Shown here: positions 53,585-63,607 of the stretch, one piece after another
Layout of the letters: the number at the start of each line of letters is the position of its first letter
Position numbering within the stretch: position 1 is the first letter of the stretch
NCBI GenBank assembly: GCA_907163375.1
Contig: CAJQUW010008653.1
Location: 372,001 to 436,000 of the forward strand
Direction of reading: 5' to 3'
DNA length: 64,000 nt
DNA from: Prostheceraeus crozeri
Lineage: Eukaryota; Platyhelminthes; Polycladida; Euryleptidae
Notes under the pieces: generated by a model
What the model saw: the letters and a program-made list of their open reading frames with translations, nothing else
Told to the model about the DNA's origin: nothing
Databases searched by the model: none
Translations under genes and position numbers: made by a program

Positions 53585-55398
53585 CATTTTTGGTTGCTTT
53601 ATGGTTGGATCTTAGGTTTTGTTCAGAATTTATCTCAGTAGCTTATCTCGTGGATATTTTTTTGAGCGGTTGTTTTATAAGGCGGAGTTGTAATATGCTT
53701 ACGCAGCATATAAAACTCATCAAAGCTCTGCCGACAAAATAGTTAACATTTTTTTAGTATAGTTAACATTTTTTTAGTAACGTGAAAAATTATAGAATCA
53801 ATAAAGACTTGATTTTAAGTGTGCCTGATGAGACATCTGCTTCCTTGAAAGGTCGAGGCCTCTCCAAAAACAGATGCGGAAAGTATGTACATGTAGGCTT
53901 AACAGACACACAAAAGAAATAAATAATTACAAATACTATTCATCAGAAAAATATCACATAATGTACTATGCGCAAGCTTGAGCTCATTTTCATGCTTCAT
54001 ATTGCCATTCAAGATAGGCCTACTAACCTACTGTACTACTTTGCGATCACATCATCATGATCATCATATAGGCACGCCTAATAGGCACCATAGCAATTGC
54101 ATCTAATCCAATGTATCAAAACAGAATGCAATAGATATATTTCAATTCTCAATCAAAACATAAGAAAAAATCCGCTACAAGAGATGCATGAGCTAATAAA
54201 TACAAATCATACCAAGAATAGTCTACATTGTAGGCCTAGTAAATGACCGAAAAATTACAAAATGCAGCTCAAGTGATTGACAAGATCTATATCAATTAAG
54301 TGCAGCATGAAAAAGATATTCACAGGGTATTTTAATTATTATAACTTTTGTTGCGTTCTTTATTAAATTTCAATGGAGATTTGATAAAAGTAGCTGTATC
54401 TAGGTCTAGGCCTACTTGCATGCTTGAAGAGATTTCTATGGTCTAGACTTGATACAGGCTATGTGAGACGTTTTAAAGAATATCGACTTTTATATAAATA
54501 GTTGAATGTATTGTATTAAATAAATTAGGTAGCCTACCTTAAAAGTCGAATGCCACAACATAAGATACTCGCATAGTTTAGTACTCAATTGCCATGACAG
54601 TTTCTGATCTCTCCTGTGCTTTCGGTTATACTCAACTCGTGATACCATTCTCAGACTCTGATACCTCATTTAGATCATCTGTAAAAAATCTTCAGAATCG
54701 GTACCGGAGTTTGTGATCAATAATCCGATTCCTTCTTTTGTCACTTTCTCCTTTGAAAGAAGCCACTCGTTGATTCAAAGATAAAAAGAGGTAAAGCTTG
54801 AATATTGCACAGGAACTGTTTGCAAGGTGTAGATGTAGAAACGGGGCAATCGGTGCCTTACTTTTCCCATCGCTACACTTCTAAGACATTTGCGTTGCTG
54901 GTACACCAAGTATCTTCCACGGATATCATGTCGAGCAGTGTAGATTAAATCGTGACTTAAATTTCCATCATTACATCGACGCTGAGAATCATAATATCAA
55001 CGGCGTTGATATGATGACACTTTGTGGTATTTTTGAAGCATAGACTACAGTTAAAAGATCAAATGAAAAATCCAATTATGCCATTATGAAAGTCTTAGGG
55101 CAGACTATTTATCATGAAAATATTAGATCCATTGAGCATTTCTTCTGGTTAGGAGATCACAATAAGTAGCCGTCGATGTGATAACGAATTGTGGTCACCA
55201 TTTTAGAAAAAATGTTGCGAAAATGATACAATTTCAATGAACATTAGTTAAGCGACTTTTGAGAATCAATTAAGACCAGTTAAGCATTCTACAAGTAAAG
55301 TTTCGTCTGAATTGATGTAGCCAATCCAAATTTGGAGGCGTCGATGTGATGACAAAAACGTCGTCGATGTGTTAAAGGGAAAAGTTGTGGACAGCTAC
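53585..55398. other. No gene recognised
   Basis: 1.8 kb of AT-rich spacer with repeated AGGCCTA words and no supported gene. Its last six bases (AGCTAC, 55393-55398) are the candidate target duplication of Polinton E, to be compared with the far end outside the window. Confidence 0.55.
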
Positions 55399-55660
55399 AG
55401 TAGTAAGTAAAACTCCACCACTGGACCGCGCAAGATGGCTGCCGTCGCTGACGTCCCCCCCTCCTGTCAGTCGAGTCGGTCGTGGTGAGCCGCCGTGTTG
55501 CTTCGAGTCTGACGTCCCCCCCCCTCTGGCCGGCCGACGTAGCGCGAGGTGGTGTGTGCTGCGCTCTCCAGGTTGGCGTGGTGTGCCGGCCAGGTTGGCG
55601 TGGTGTGCCGGCCAGGTTGGGAGGGTGGAATGTCGTAGCTCACCTTAAAAAATTCTAAGT
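55399..55660 (+). repeat. Left terminal repeat of Polinton E (outer, GC-rich part)
   Basis: It matches the outer end of the Polinton C arms but with a single 62-bp unit (55447-55508) instead of four. It continues to about 55890 with the AT-rich GAAAATTTTCCAAAGTGTGG repeats in direct and inverted orientation. The opposite arm is not in the window. Confidence 0.8.
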
Positions 55661-56062
55661 GTCAGAGTGACTTTGTATGGACAAAATTTTGAAAATTTTC
55701 CAAAGTGTGGCATTTCGACCTGGAACCTTCACCAAAACATTTTTCATCAAATTTCTCCAAACGAGGGGGGAGAGGGGTCAGTGAAATTTGATGAAAAATG
55801 TTTTGGTAAAGGTCCCAGGTCGAAATTCGGACGTTCTAAATTTTTCAAAATTTTCACCACACTGGAACTCCCACACTTAGGAATTTTTTCACTTGTGGCA
55901 TGTTACATGGACATGTGCTGACGCACCGACTTCCGTGGTCATACGAGAATGGTTCAGGTGTCATATGATAGAGAATGACAAGACGAACCGTTTGCAACAA
56001 ACCGCATGTCGCTACAATGAATAGTTTCGAAGATAGAGCCATTTTAAGTTTTCTTCCGAGCA

Positions 56063-56070
56063 TATATAAA
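56063..56070 (+). promoter_or_regulatory. TATA box of the coiled-coil gene in Polinton E
   Basis: CATATATAAACCCCC lies about 45 bases upstream of a consensus donor (GAG/GTAAGC, 56112) and is conserved in Polinton C. Confidence 0.6.
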
Positions 56071-56111
56071 CCCCCGACAACGTAAGTCTCATCACTTCAT
56101 CGAAAGACGAG

Positions 56112-56674
56112 GTAAGCGACGGTCGTCGCTCTGAGCTCCCGATATCGGGTGTTTCAAAGGACTCTATCTTTTGAAGTAGGCAAGCTATCTTCTTACTTCA
56201 AAGTTTGTGTGATAGAGTTTGATAGTGTCTGTACTACTAATAAATTTTTTTAAAAGTAGTATGAGTAGCAAAATGCGGAATTTTTTAAAAATTCTTAATT
56301 TTCAGTTTTTTCAAAGTTTTAACATGTAGACTAAGGTTTTCAAGTATGCTGAGTTCAAATCTGCTATCAGATTTGAAATTTGACTAAGTCTAAGGCAGCT
56401 TTGAGGGGTTAGATCCCAGCTACTGATCACTACCTTTGACTCGGCGTTGCTGTTACCACTTCGGGGCAGTGACAATGATGTCTTCAGCTGTAAAGAGCGG
56501 GTATCGGGGAAGATCTCTCACTTCCCTAGTGATCAGTACAAGGCCTTCGGGCTGCCGACGGGATCGAGTGCCACTCACTACACTCAAATCTATCATTCCT
56601 CACTAAGTGTAATGCTTTAGGAATATGACTGTACTACATGATTCCAAACTTATACAAATTTCATTATCTTACAG
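56112..56674 (+). other. 5'-UTR intron of the coiled-coil gene
   Basis: Donor GTAAGC at 56112 and acceptor TTATCTTACAG ending at 56674 define a 563-bp leader intron, 19 bases before the ATG. It is the counterpart of 44476-45037. Confidence 0.5.
56422..56537 (+). other. Conserved inverted-repeat stem inside the intron
   Basis: ACTGATCACTA and TAGTGATCAGT enclose 94 bases with internal small stems, followed by a GCC-TTCG-GGC hairpin. It is identical in plan to 44613-44728. Confidence 0.5.
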
Positions 56675-56693
56675 TTAACAAGAAATCTCAGGC

Positions 56694-57860
56694 ATGGCAA
56701 ATGACAAGAACCGTAAATTTCATGTCAAAATGTGTGCATGTGGGCGAATAAATCGCAGTGCGGACGTCAAAGCGCATGTGAAGAAGGCGGGCACTGACCA
56801 CATGATTATCCTGAATAAGGTTGCGTGTGTAAAGTGTAGAGTGTTGAAGGGTGATGAGGATAAGGCGCGATTTTACAGAGTGCATGCAGATTGCAGTGGA
56901 GGTTTGGTGAATGACCTGAGATTCACGCAGTTGATTGTTGAAGAGAGGGAGCGAATAATGGCGATAGAGCGAGACGGCAAGGCTGAGAATGTTGTTGAGA
57001 ATGTTGTTGTGAATGATGAGTTGGCGAAAGCAGTCGCTTCGTTGGAGGCTGAGATTGAGCGAAAGAGAGTGCTTGAGAGTGATGATGAGGATGATGTGGA
57101 TTTAGATAGGGAGCGTGTGAGGAAGTTGAGCTCTTCTTCCTCGGAGGTCTCCAACATAGTTGTTGAGGACCCCCCGCAGAGCTCATCTTCCCCAAAAGTG
57201 AAGAGTGGTGGGATTCGTGTGCAGTCGGCGAGGTGGTTGAAGGATGAAGAGAAGAAGCATGTGTCGCAGCAGATGGCGCATGATTTGTTGATAAATAAGT
57301 ATGAGAGTTTGAAGAAGGTGAAGGATGAAGTCGTGAATGAGTTAGATACGTTGAAAAAGAAGGAACTGAAGTCGAAGGAGATAGCGGATGAGAATATTCG
57401 AATGAGGCGCAGTGTGACTGATTTGAAGAATAAGACGCGAGAGTTGGAAGAGAAGAATGATGACTGTGAGAAGAGTGCGAGTGCTGCAGAGAGAAGAATG
57501 AGAGATGCAGAAGCGAAGTTTGAGGAGATGATGAAGGAGATGAGTGTGTTGAGAGCGAGGAATATTGAGTTGGAGAGGAATGTGGCTCGGCGGGGTGATG
57601 AGAGACAGGCGTTTGAGAAGTTGGAGCGCATGAGGGATGAGTGGAATCGTGTGAATGAGGATAGGTTGTTTAAGTTTCACATCCCTATTCGGGATAATCA
57701 TTTGGACGGTGAAGTCCTCGTCAACCGTAGTCTCGAAGAGTCAATCATTTGCTACAATGGCCATCCGACCAAGAAATGACTGCATGCCACACTGAGAATG
57801 CCCGGCCATCTCCATAAATTTTCTGTTAGGAAGCGTGCGAGACTACCCAAGGATGGCTAA
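56694..57860 (+). pseudogene. Zinc-finger / coiled-coil accessory protein, broken
   Basis: This copy gives the N-terminus clearly: MANDKNRKFHVKMCACGR with C-x-C, then ACVKCRVLKGDEDK (C-x2-C) and a YRVHADCSGG H/C pair, enough for one zinc site. The acidic linker (SDDEDDVDLD), coiled coil and basic C-terminus match 43278-44456. A second GT-AG intron starts just after the stop region (donor TTG/GTAAGTG at about 57866, acceptor ATTGCAG at about 57925), so splicing around the 3' end occurs or is possible. It is broken, about one break. Function unknown. Confidence 0.55.
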
Positions 57861-57865
57861 CTTGG

Positions 57866-57925
57866 TAAGTGAAAAGCAAATAAGATAGTATATCCTATTC
57901 TAATACATATCATTTTCATTGCAGA
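57866..57925 (+). other. Small intron candidate after the coiled-coil gene
   Basis: A consensus donor TTG/GTAAGTG and an acceptor TTTTCATTGCAG about 60 bp apart are conserved in both Polintons. The short exon before it reads ATGGCTAACTTG. Confidence 0.5.
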
Positions 57926-57960
57926 TCTTTTACCCGCCTTCACCACCCCATCACGTTACT

Positions 57961-58102
57961 CCCGAGAAGAAACCATCGGCCCTCTTAAGGGCCACCTAGG
58001 GGCAAGACATGATAGAACCTCCACGCGGTTTGCCCTGGGCAGTCTTCGGACTGGCGAATACTATCATTAAGTTGAATCTGCTATCAGTCAACTTGAACGT
58101 TG
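57961..58102 (+). repeat. 140-bp repeated module, copy 1 (Polinton E)
   Basis: From CCGAGAAG-AAACCATCGG to CAACTTGAACGTT, it has the same three inverted repeats as in Polinton C. Confidence 0.85.
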
Positions 58103-58118
58103 CGTCGCGTTAGAGGGG

Positions 58119-58126
58119 TATATAAA
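58119..58126 (+). promoter_or_regulatory. TATA box before the 88-codon gene
   Basis: GGTATATAAACC lies only about 35 bases before a polypyrimidine run and CTTGCAG. Transcription starting at the usual distance would begin almost at the acceptor-like site. Confidence 0.5.
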
Positions 58127-58163
58127 CCATTACCTCTCATTTCATTTCATTTCAATCTTGCAG

Positions 58164-58424
58164 ACGCCGAACAGTGAAGTCAGCTCTCCTCGCGGACCGC
58201 AGTTAAGGCCGCGAAATTTATTTGATGAATTTGTTAGGCTAGAGGAGCAAGACAGAGTCCCCAGCAATCTTGCTCGGATTGGCAATCCGATGACAGCAAG
58301 TGTTGTCAATCCAACGGAATGGCGCTACATTCCACTTTTCAGCCACATACCAATTAGCGTGGAAGTCGACACTGCTACCAAGGAGAGAGTCAAAGACTCT
58401 CTCTGCAGAATCGGTAGGTTGTAA
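58164..58424 (+). CDS. Small accessory protein with spliced start candidate
   Basis: This is the counterpart of 42714-42974: TPNSEVSSPRGPQLRPRN, DEFVRLEEQDRV, YIPLFSHIPISVEVDTATKE, CRIGRL. The frame is open and substitutions relative to Polinton C are mostly conservative, which supports coding. There is no in-frame ATG at the 5' end. Splicing from an upstream ATG-bearing exon is the simplest explanation. Function unknown. Confidence 0.45.
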   Translation, partial: TPNSEVSSPRGPQLRPRNLFDEFVRLEEQDRVPSNLARIGNPMTASVVNPTEWRYIPLFSHIPISVEVDTATKERVKDSLCRIGRL

Positions 58425-58435
58425 GAAGACGACTC

Positions 58436-58574
58436 CCGAGAACGAACCACCGGCTCTCTTAAGGGCCACCATGGGGCAAGATTTGATAGAACCTCCTCGC
58501 GGTTTGCCCTGGGCAGTCTTCAGACTGGCGAATACTATCATTAAGTTGAATCTGCTATCAGTCAACTTGAACGT
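58436..58574 (+). repeat. 140-bp repeated module, copy 2 (Polinton E)
   Basis: Same module as 42564-42703, with ATGGGGCAAG in place of the stop-bearing TAGGGGCAAG of copies 1 and 3. Confidence 0.85.
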
Positions 58575-58640
58575 TATGCAGTCGATTGCCATCCCTGAAG
58601 CATTCTGATTCGCTGTTGAGCAATTCATTGTTGAAAACCC

Positions 58641-58648
58641 TATATAAG
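58641..58648 (+). promoter_or_regulatory. TATA box of the acidic protein gene
   Basis: CCCTATATAAGCC lies 48 bases before the ATG at 58689 and is conserved in Polinton C. Confidence 0.6.
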
Positions 58649-58688
58649 CCAGAAGATTGTAGCGCTTCTCATTCAATTTTAAGTCACG

Positions 58689-58955
58689 ATGGAAGCAACA
58701 TCTGCTAGTACCATTCCCGACTTCATCATCCTCGACGAGTGGGATGAAGACAACGCCATTCACGACTTCATCATCCTCGAAGAGTGGGATGAAGAGGATG
58801 AGAAGAAGGGGAAGATCAAGATCGTTTGGACGGATGAGGTGTGGACTCCTAATACCACTCGCATCCGAAAGGTGCCAGATGCACCAGCACGACCTGGGCG
58901 GTATAGGGTATATGAGAACCTAACCGTCATACCTATTGACTATTCAAGCCAATAG
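58689..58955 (+). CDS. Small acidic accessory protein
   Basis: The intact 88-residue protein is a counterpart of 42195-42449. It carries two copies of the acidic FIIL-EWDE unit (FIILDEWDEDN and FIILEEWDEED), against one in Polinton C. It then has GKIKIVWTDEVWTPN and the same end LTVIPIDYSSQ. The duplicated unit shows that the acidic segment can change in length without losing the frame. Family not recognised. Confidence 0.55.
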   Translation: MEATSASTIPDFIILDEWDEDNAIHDFIILEEWDEEDEKKGKIKIVWTDEVWTPNTTRIRKVPDAPARPGRYRVYENLTVIPIDYSSQ

Positions 58956-58973
58956 TCAAATTCACACCCCGAG

Positions 58974-58995
58974 AACGAACCATCGGCTCTCTTAA
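58974..58995 (+). repeat. 140-bp module copy 3, left fragment
   Basis: The first 22 bases of the third module, ending at TTAA. The rest (61968-62086) lies beyond the piggyBac element. Confidence 0.85.
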
Positions 58996-61967
58996 CCCTA
59001 TAACTACTGAGAAAAAAAGTAGCGTTACTTACGGTGGGGTCGCTTGCGACCCCAATCACAAAATTCCAGAATTATCTGATTGATATATTGTAATGACCTT
59101 GAATTGCTTTATACATTATCAAACAATTGAAATAAGTCATAGGGGAATCATTTAGTTCAAGTATTGGGTCAACATAATTGGCATAAACCTTCAGAATTTA
59201 GGGCTATACCTTATATGTATGCCTAATAGGCCTACATATGGCCTTCTCTTCTTCGATGCAGTGCTAGGCAATTGAAAGACCAGCTATTACACTGATAGTT
59301 GACAAAGACATTGCAGCACCGAGTTCAGTGTAAGTAACTATCTTGTCGTCTACATGTGTGTTCTTCTATACAAAGCTTATTCTGAAGGGGGAGTGAAGCG
59401 CTGTTCTAACGGGGACGCTATTATCAATAACTAACTCACTGTCGATGACACTGCATTCACGCCGATAATTCCTGTAGGCGTAGACTTCATTGCTTTCCCA
59501 CGAGGTGAGCTTGATTGTCATTGGTTGATACTTGAAGCAATCACGTCCTTGGAATAAATTGGTTCGTCTCATGCATGTGTCATCATTCAGATGAGTAACC
59601 TATGTCATGGCCACTGGCAGGGAACGTCGACAGGCTGCGATTTCGGCGACCAATTTACTATTTGGAGAACTTCATGAAGAAGAGGATATCATCAGCGATG
59701 ACACCTCTGACTCCGAAGAAATTGACAATGTTGTATCTAATGCCGAAAGTAATGACTCTTCACACATGAGTAGCGACGACGAAAACATAGCCCCTCTGCG
59801 ACAGCGAATAGGCCTACAGCAACGTGATATTACTGATTCCGCTTCTCGTCTTGACAGCTTCAAGTCACCGGATGGGAAAGTGTGGTCTCCACACCCGATC
59901 ACGTACAATCGCGGCCGTCGTCCACTATCGAACATCGTAAGAGACGTAAGCGGACCCTCTCGTCAGGTTAGGGAGGCGGCTTCCTCTCCAAGTGCTACAT
60001 TCATGAGCTTCGTTACACCTGAGATAATTGACATTGTCGAAAAATTTACAAATACTGAAGGACACCGTGTATATGATGACTGGATTGATACCACCGCAAT
60101 GGAAATAAGGACTTATCTCGGACTGATCTTTATTGCTGGGGTCCACACGAACCCATCGAGGACGACACGAACCCATCGCTCATCTGTGGAATCTGGAAGA
60201 CGGCCGTTCGATATTTCGACAGGCTATGGCGCGTGACCGCTTCCAACATTTGACGCGTGTGCTGCGCTTTGATGACAAAGAAACCAGACAGGAGCGACGT
60301 GTACGAGAAGATGGCTCCAATTCGCGAGGTGACTGAAAAAATTGCAAGCAGATGTCGCAACAATTTCAAACCTGGATTTCAGTGTTGTGTAGACGAACAA
60401 CTTGTTGTGTATCGTGGACGCTGTCCTTTCCGTGTCTACATACCTAGTAAGCCAGGTAAATATGGCTCGAAAGTTTGGGCCTGCTGCGACGTGGATACGT
60501 CTTATGTTTGTAATTTTGAACTATATACTGGGAAGATTGGCCGAAGTCCGGAAGTTGGACAAGCTACTCGCGTAGCTTTGGATATCACATCGTCATTACA
60601 AGGTTCGGGAAGAGGGTGCACAGCGGACACTTTTTTCTCCTCGAAAGCTTTGGCCGAATCCTAAGCGCGAAATGTGACTTATTGTGGCACAGTGAGAAAG
60701 AACAGGAGGTTTCTCCCTCGATTATCTCTGACGTGCAAGGAAGAGAAATCAATTTTTCTGTTTTCGCGTACACCAAAGACTTGACTCTTGTTTCTTATGT
60801 TCCTAAGAAGCAGAAGAATGTGATTTTGATGTCATCACAGCATCATGATGGTCGGATCAGTGAAAGAAGAGACAAGAACCCGGAGATCATTATCCACTAC
60901 AATAGAACAAAAGGAGCTGTGGACACGGCCGATCAACTCCTGAGAACATACTCTTGTCAGCGCAAATCTCGCCGTTGGCCGATGATATTTTTTCACCATC
61001 TAATCGACATCACCGCATTGAACGCGTATATCATCTTCTTCATGGTCAATCCTGATCTGCTTTCCGGCAAGTCTCAAAAGCGACGCCTTTTCCTGGAGCA
61101 GTTAGGAAAGGAACTCATTTCAGACGCTGTGAATTCCAAAATCCCTGAGCGGCCATTACAGCATGTGCGCGAGAGAGATCAGCGAGATGTTATCCGACAG
61201 ACAAACATGAATCGGAAAAGAGCTCGTTGTTCATTATGTCATGAGCAGATGACCGAAAGACAAGTGAAAGATGTAGTACTTGCAACACTCCAATTTCCAA
61301 ACAAAAACACCTAAAGATTGTATGTACATCTTGTCAATGATCTGTTAGTGTCTGTCTCATTTTTACCATGTTCTGCATCGTAACGCGCCGTATTGATCTT
61401 TATGAATTATGAAACTTCTTTGTTTATTCTTATCGCTATGACAGGAAAACACATATTCTGTATCCACTTCACATGTCGATTTATGGCTTCTAAATTTATG
61501 TCAATGCAATTCTCATTTACAGATACATGTGCATTCCTGGATGAGCCATACCTATGTGCAGATGAAAATAAGTATGCCTATAATACTTCACAGCTAACAG
61601 TGTAGGCCTATTCAGCAATTGTTTACCTTTGATAATAAAACAAATTAACAGTAGATAATGTTTATTGAGTCATTTTTCTATACAGCCATGGATTTACGAA
61701 AGGAATTCATGTTCATAATATACGCAACAACATTAAATATCAGTGGGGTCGCCAGCGACCCCAGGCGTAAGTAACGTTTGAATATTTTTAAGTCACTGCT
61801 ACTTTTTTGTGAAAGGGGGTATAAGTAAACGGTATCGTCCAGACACAGTTAATACGCCAACTTAAAAATACACGGTTGAAATAATCAGCAAAAAATAGTT
61901 TTTGGACTTGAAAAATACGATGAAAGGAAGCTTTGGGGTCGCTAGCGACCCCACCGTAGTTACAGGG
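58996..61967 (+). mobile_element. piggyBac-type DNA transposon
   Basis: A 2,972-bp element inserted at TTAA (58992-58995, repeated at 61968-61971). Ends are CCCTATAACTAC and CCCTGTAACTAC (inverted), followed by subterminal palindromes GGGGTCGCTTGCGACCCC (left) and GGGGTCGCTAGCGACCCC (right). A third related palindrome lies at about 61744. It sits inside the third repeated module of Polinton E. The matching site in Polinton C is intact, so the insertion is younger than the split of the two Polintons. Confidence 0.92.
59607..61314 (+). pseudogene. piggyBac transposase, frameshifted
   Basis: A DDE-type transposase of about 570 residues. An acidic N-terminus (HEEEDIISDDTSDSEE) is followed by FVTPEIIDIVEKFTN. 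The catalytic core has FQCCVDEQLVVYRGRCPF (first Asp), GCTADTFFSSKAL (second) and HYNRTKGAVDTADQLL (third). The C-terminus has a short zinc-binding RARCSLC tail, shorter than usual for the family. At least three frame changes interrupt it (around 60130-60236, near 60300 and around 60616-60664). The first coincides with a short duplicated ACGAACCCATCG word. It is inactive, but the terminal repeats might still be mobilised by a related enzyme. Confidence 0.88.
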
Positions 61968-61971
61968 TTAA

Positions 61972-62086
61972 GGGCCACCTAGGGGCAAGACATGATAGAA
62001 CCTCCACGCGGTTTGCCCTGGGCAGTCTTCAGACTGGCGAATACTATCATTAAGTTGAATCTGCTATCAGGCAACTTGAACGTTGC
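61972..62086 (+). repeat. 140-bp module copy 3, right fragment
   Basis: Continuation of the third module after the piggyBac element, through GGGCAAGACATGATAG to GAACGTTGC. Confidence 0.85.
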
Positions 62087-62423
62087 AAATGAAGTTCGGT
62101 GTAATACTTCCTTTCGACGGGCGTTCCTGTAAAGGGCGGCGGTGAAACCCGTAGCTATGTATACCGCAAGGGACATTCGGCAATTGTCAATCTTGTTAAA
62201 CCTCTCTGCGTCATGTTTGCAAGTGATTGCCTCTGTCTCAACGTAGTATGCATTCGCGCCAGGGCGACATTTAGCTAACTGTCGAAGGTTGCCTAAAACT
62301 TTCCATTGCATACGTTATGAGAACCATGAGTTCTACCTGTCTCTATCAATGAGACGAATTGATGAATGGAATGAAATGGGAGGACACTCACGCGCCACAC
62401 GCAACATAACACACTTCTCTCTT

Positions 62424-62832
62424 CCGTAGTCTAACAAGCTCTTTACACATGGATCGCAGTCGATTGCTATCCCTGTATCAGAAGTGTAAGCTATCTTAAT
62501 TTTATTTGACACTATTTCATCTACCATCATCGCCCATATGAAATGTTTTAAGATTTACAAGTTAGACTAAGCGTGCTACTATTTCCAAATGAAAAAGTAT
62601 ACATGGTTAAATCATCCACTTAAGCCCATCCGTAGTCTAACAAGCTCTTTACACATGGATCGCAGTCGATTGCTATCCCTGTATCAGAAGTGTAAGCCAT
62701 CTTAATTTTATTTAACACTATTTCATCTACCATCATCGCCCATATGAAATGTTTTAAGATTTACAAGTTAGACTAAGCGTGCTACTATTTCCAAATGAAA
62801 AAGTATACATGGTTAAATCATCCACTGAAGCC
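62424..62832. repeat. 205-bp tandem duplication (Polinton E)
   Basis: Two units (62424-62628 and 62629-62832) correspond to 41291-41701, with the same boundaries. Confidence 0.85.
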
Positions 62833-62883
62833 CCATTCAAGTAAGTCAGTATGAAAGCAAAGATAATACGAAATAAAAATTTA

Positions 62884-63329
62884 TTATGGCATGTATTTCA
62901 AAAGGTCTTCATCGTCAATATCGTCCCAGAGTCTGACTTCACATAGATAACAAAAACAGTTCACTTGATTTAATCGTTCTTCCACTGCGAGCCTCACTTT
63001 GTCGATGTACTCCCACTCCGCCATAGTTCGTGGCTGGGAGTTAGGGGTGTACCATTCCCATAATTGGTGGAGGAATTTGGTGCTGGTGATCTCCATCACA
63101 TCGTCAGTATCGTACTGGAGATACTTCCACCTCACGCCTGTTAAGTCGGGACACTCCTCCTCACATACACTCTCTTCGTCGTCCGCTGGTAATGACAACT
63201 TTCTGATATTGTCCAGTCGGTACACCTTCTCTACCTCCCCTTCGTTGGAGCGTTTGGTGCAACGAGCGCCTTTGGTGTTGAGCATGGAGAAGAGAATTTT
63301 GTGTTTGGTGTTGTCGGAGGGCTTGTCAT
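62884..63329 (-). pseudogene. Small Trp-rich accessory protein, broken
   Basis: The counterpart of 40794-41240 on the other strand. Most of the sequence, including KVYRLDNIRKLSLPADD, LTGVRWKYLQYDTDDVM and CFCYLCEVRLWDDIDDED, is the same. It is broken, about one break near the N-terminal part. An AATAAA-like signal follows the stop. Confidence 0.5.
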
Positions 63330-63607
63330 GTTGACTATGAATAACAACTTTGAAATGTTTCCTAATTCTTAAGTATCAACAAGCAACCAATCAGAATGAA
63401 CAGCCAATGAATGATGAATATGAAAGTATATATGTAAAGTGACATTCGTGTCATTTCACTCTGTCTTTGAGACGTATAAGTGAAGTGTTCTCTGGCGAAT
63501 TCTGTTATTATTTGAGGCGTACAAGTGAACTGCTCTCTCGTGAATTCCAAATTTGAGTGAAGTCTCTATCTTGTTGAAGTATCAACCTTAAACTTGATTT
63601 CGTTGAA
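63330..63607. promoter_or_regulatory. Divergent promoter gap (Polinton E)
   Basis: The equivalent of 40518-40793, with the same GTGAATTCCAAATTTG and TTATTTGAGGCG words. Confidence 0.4.
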
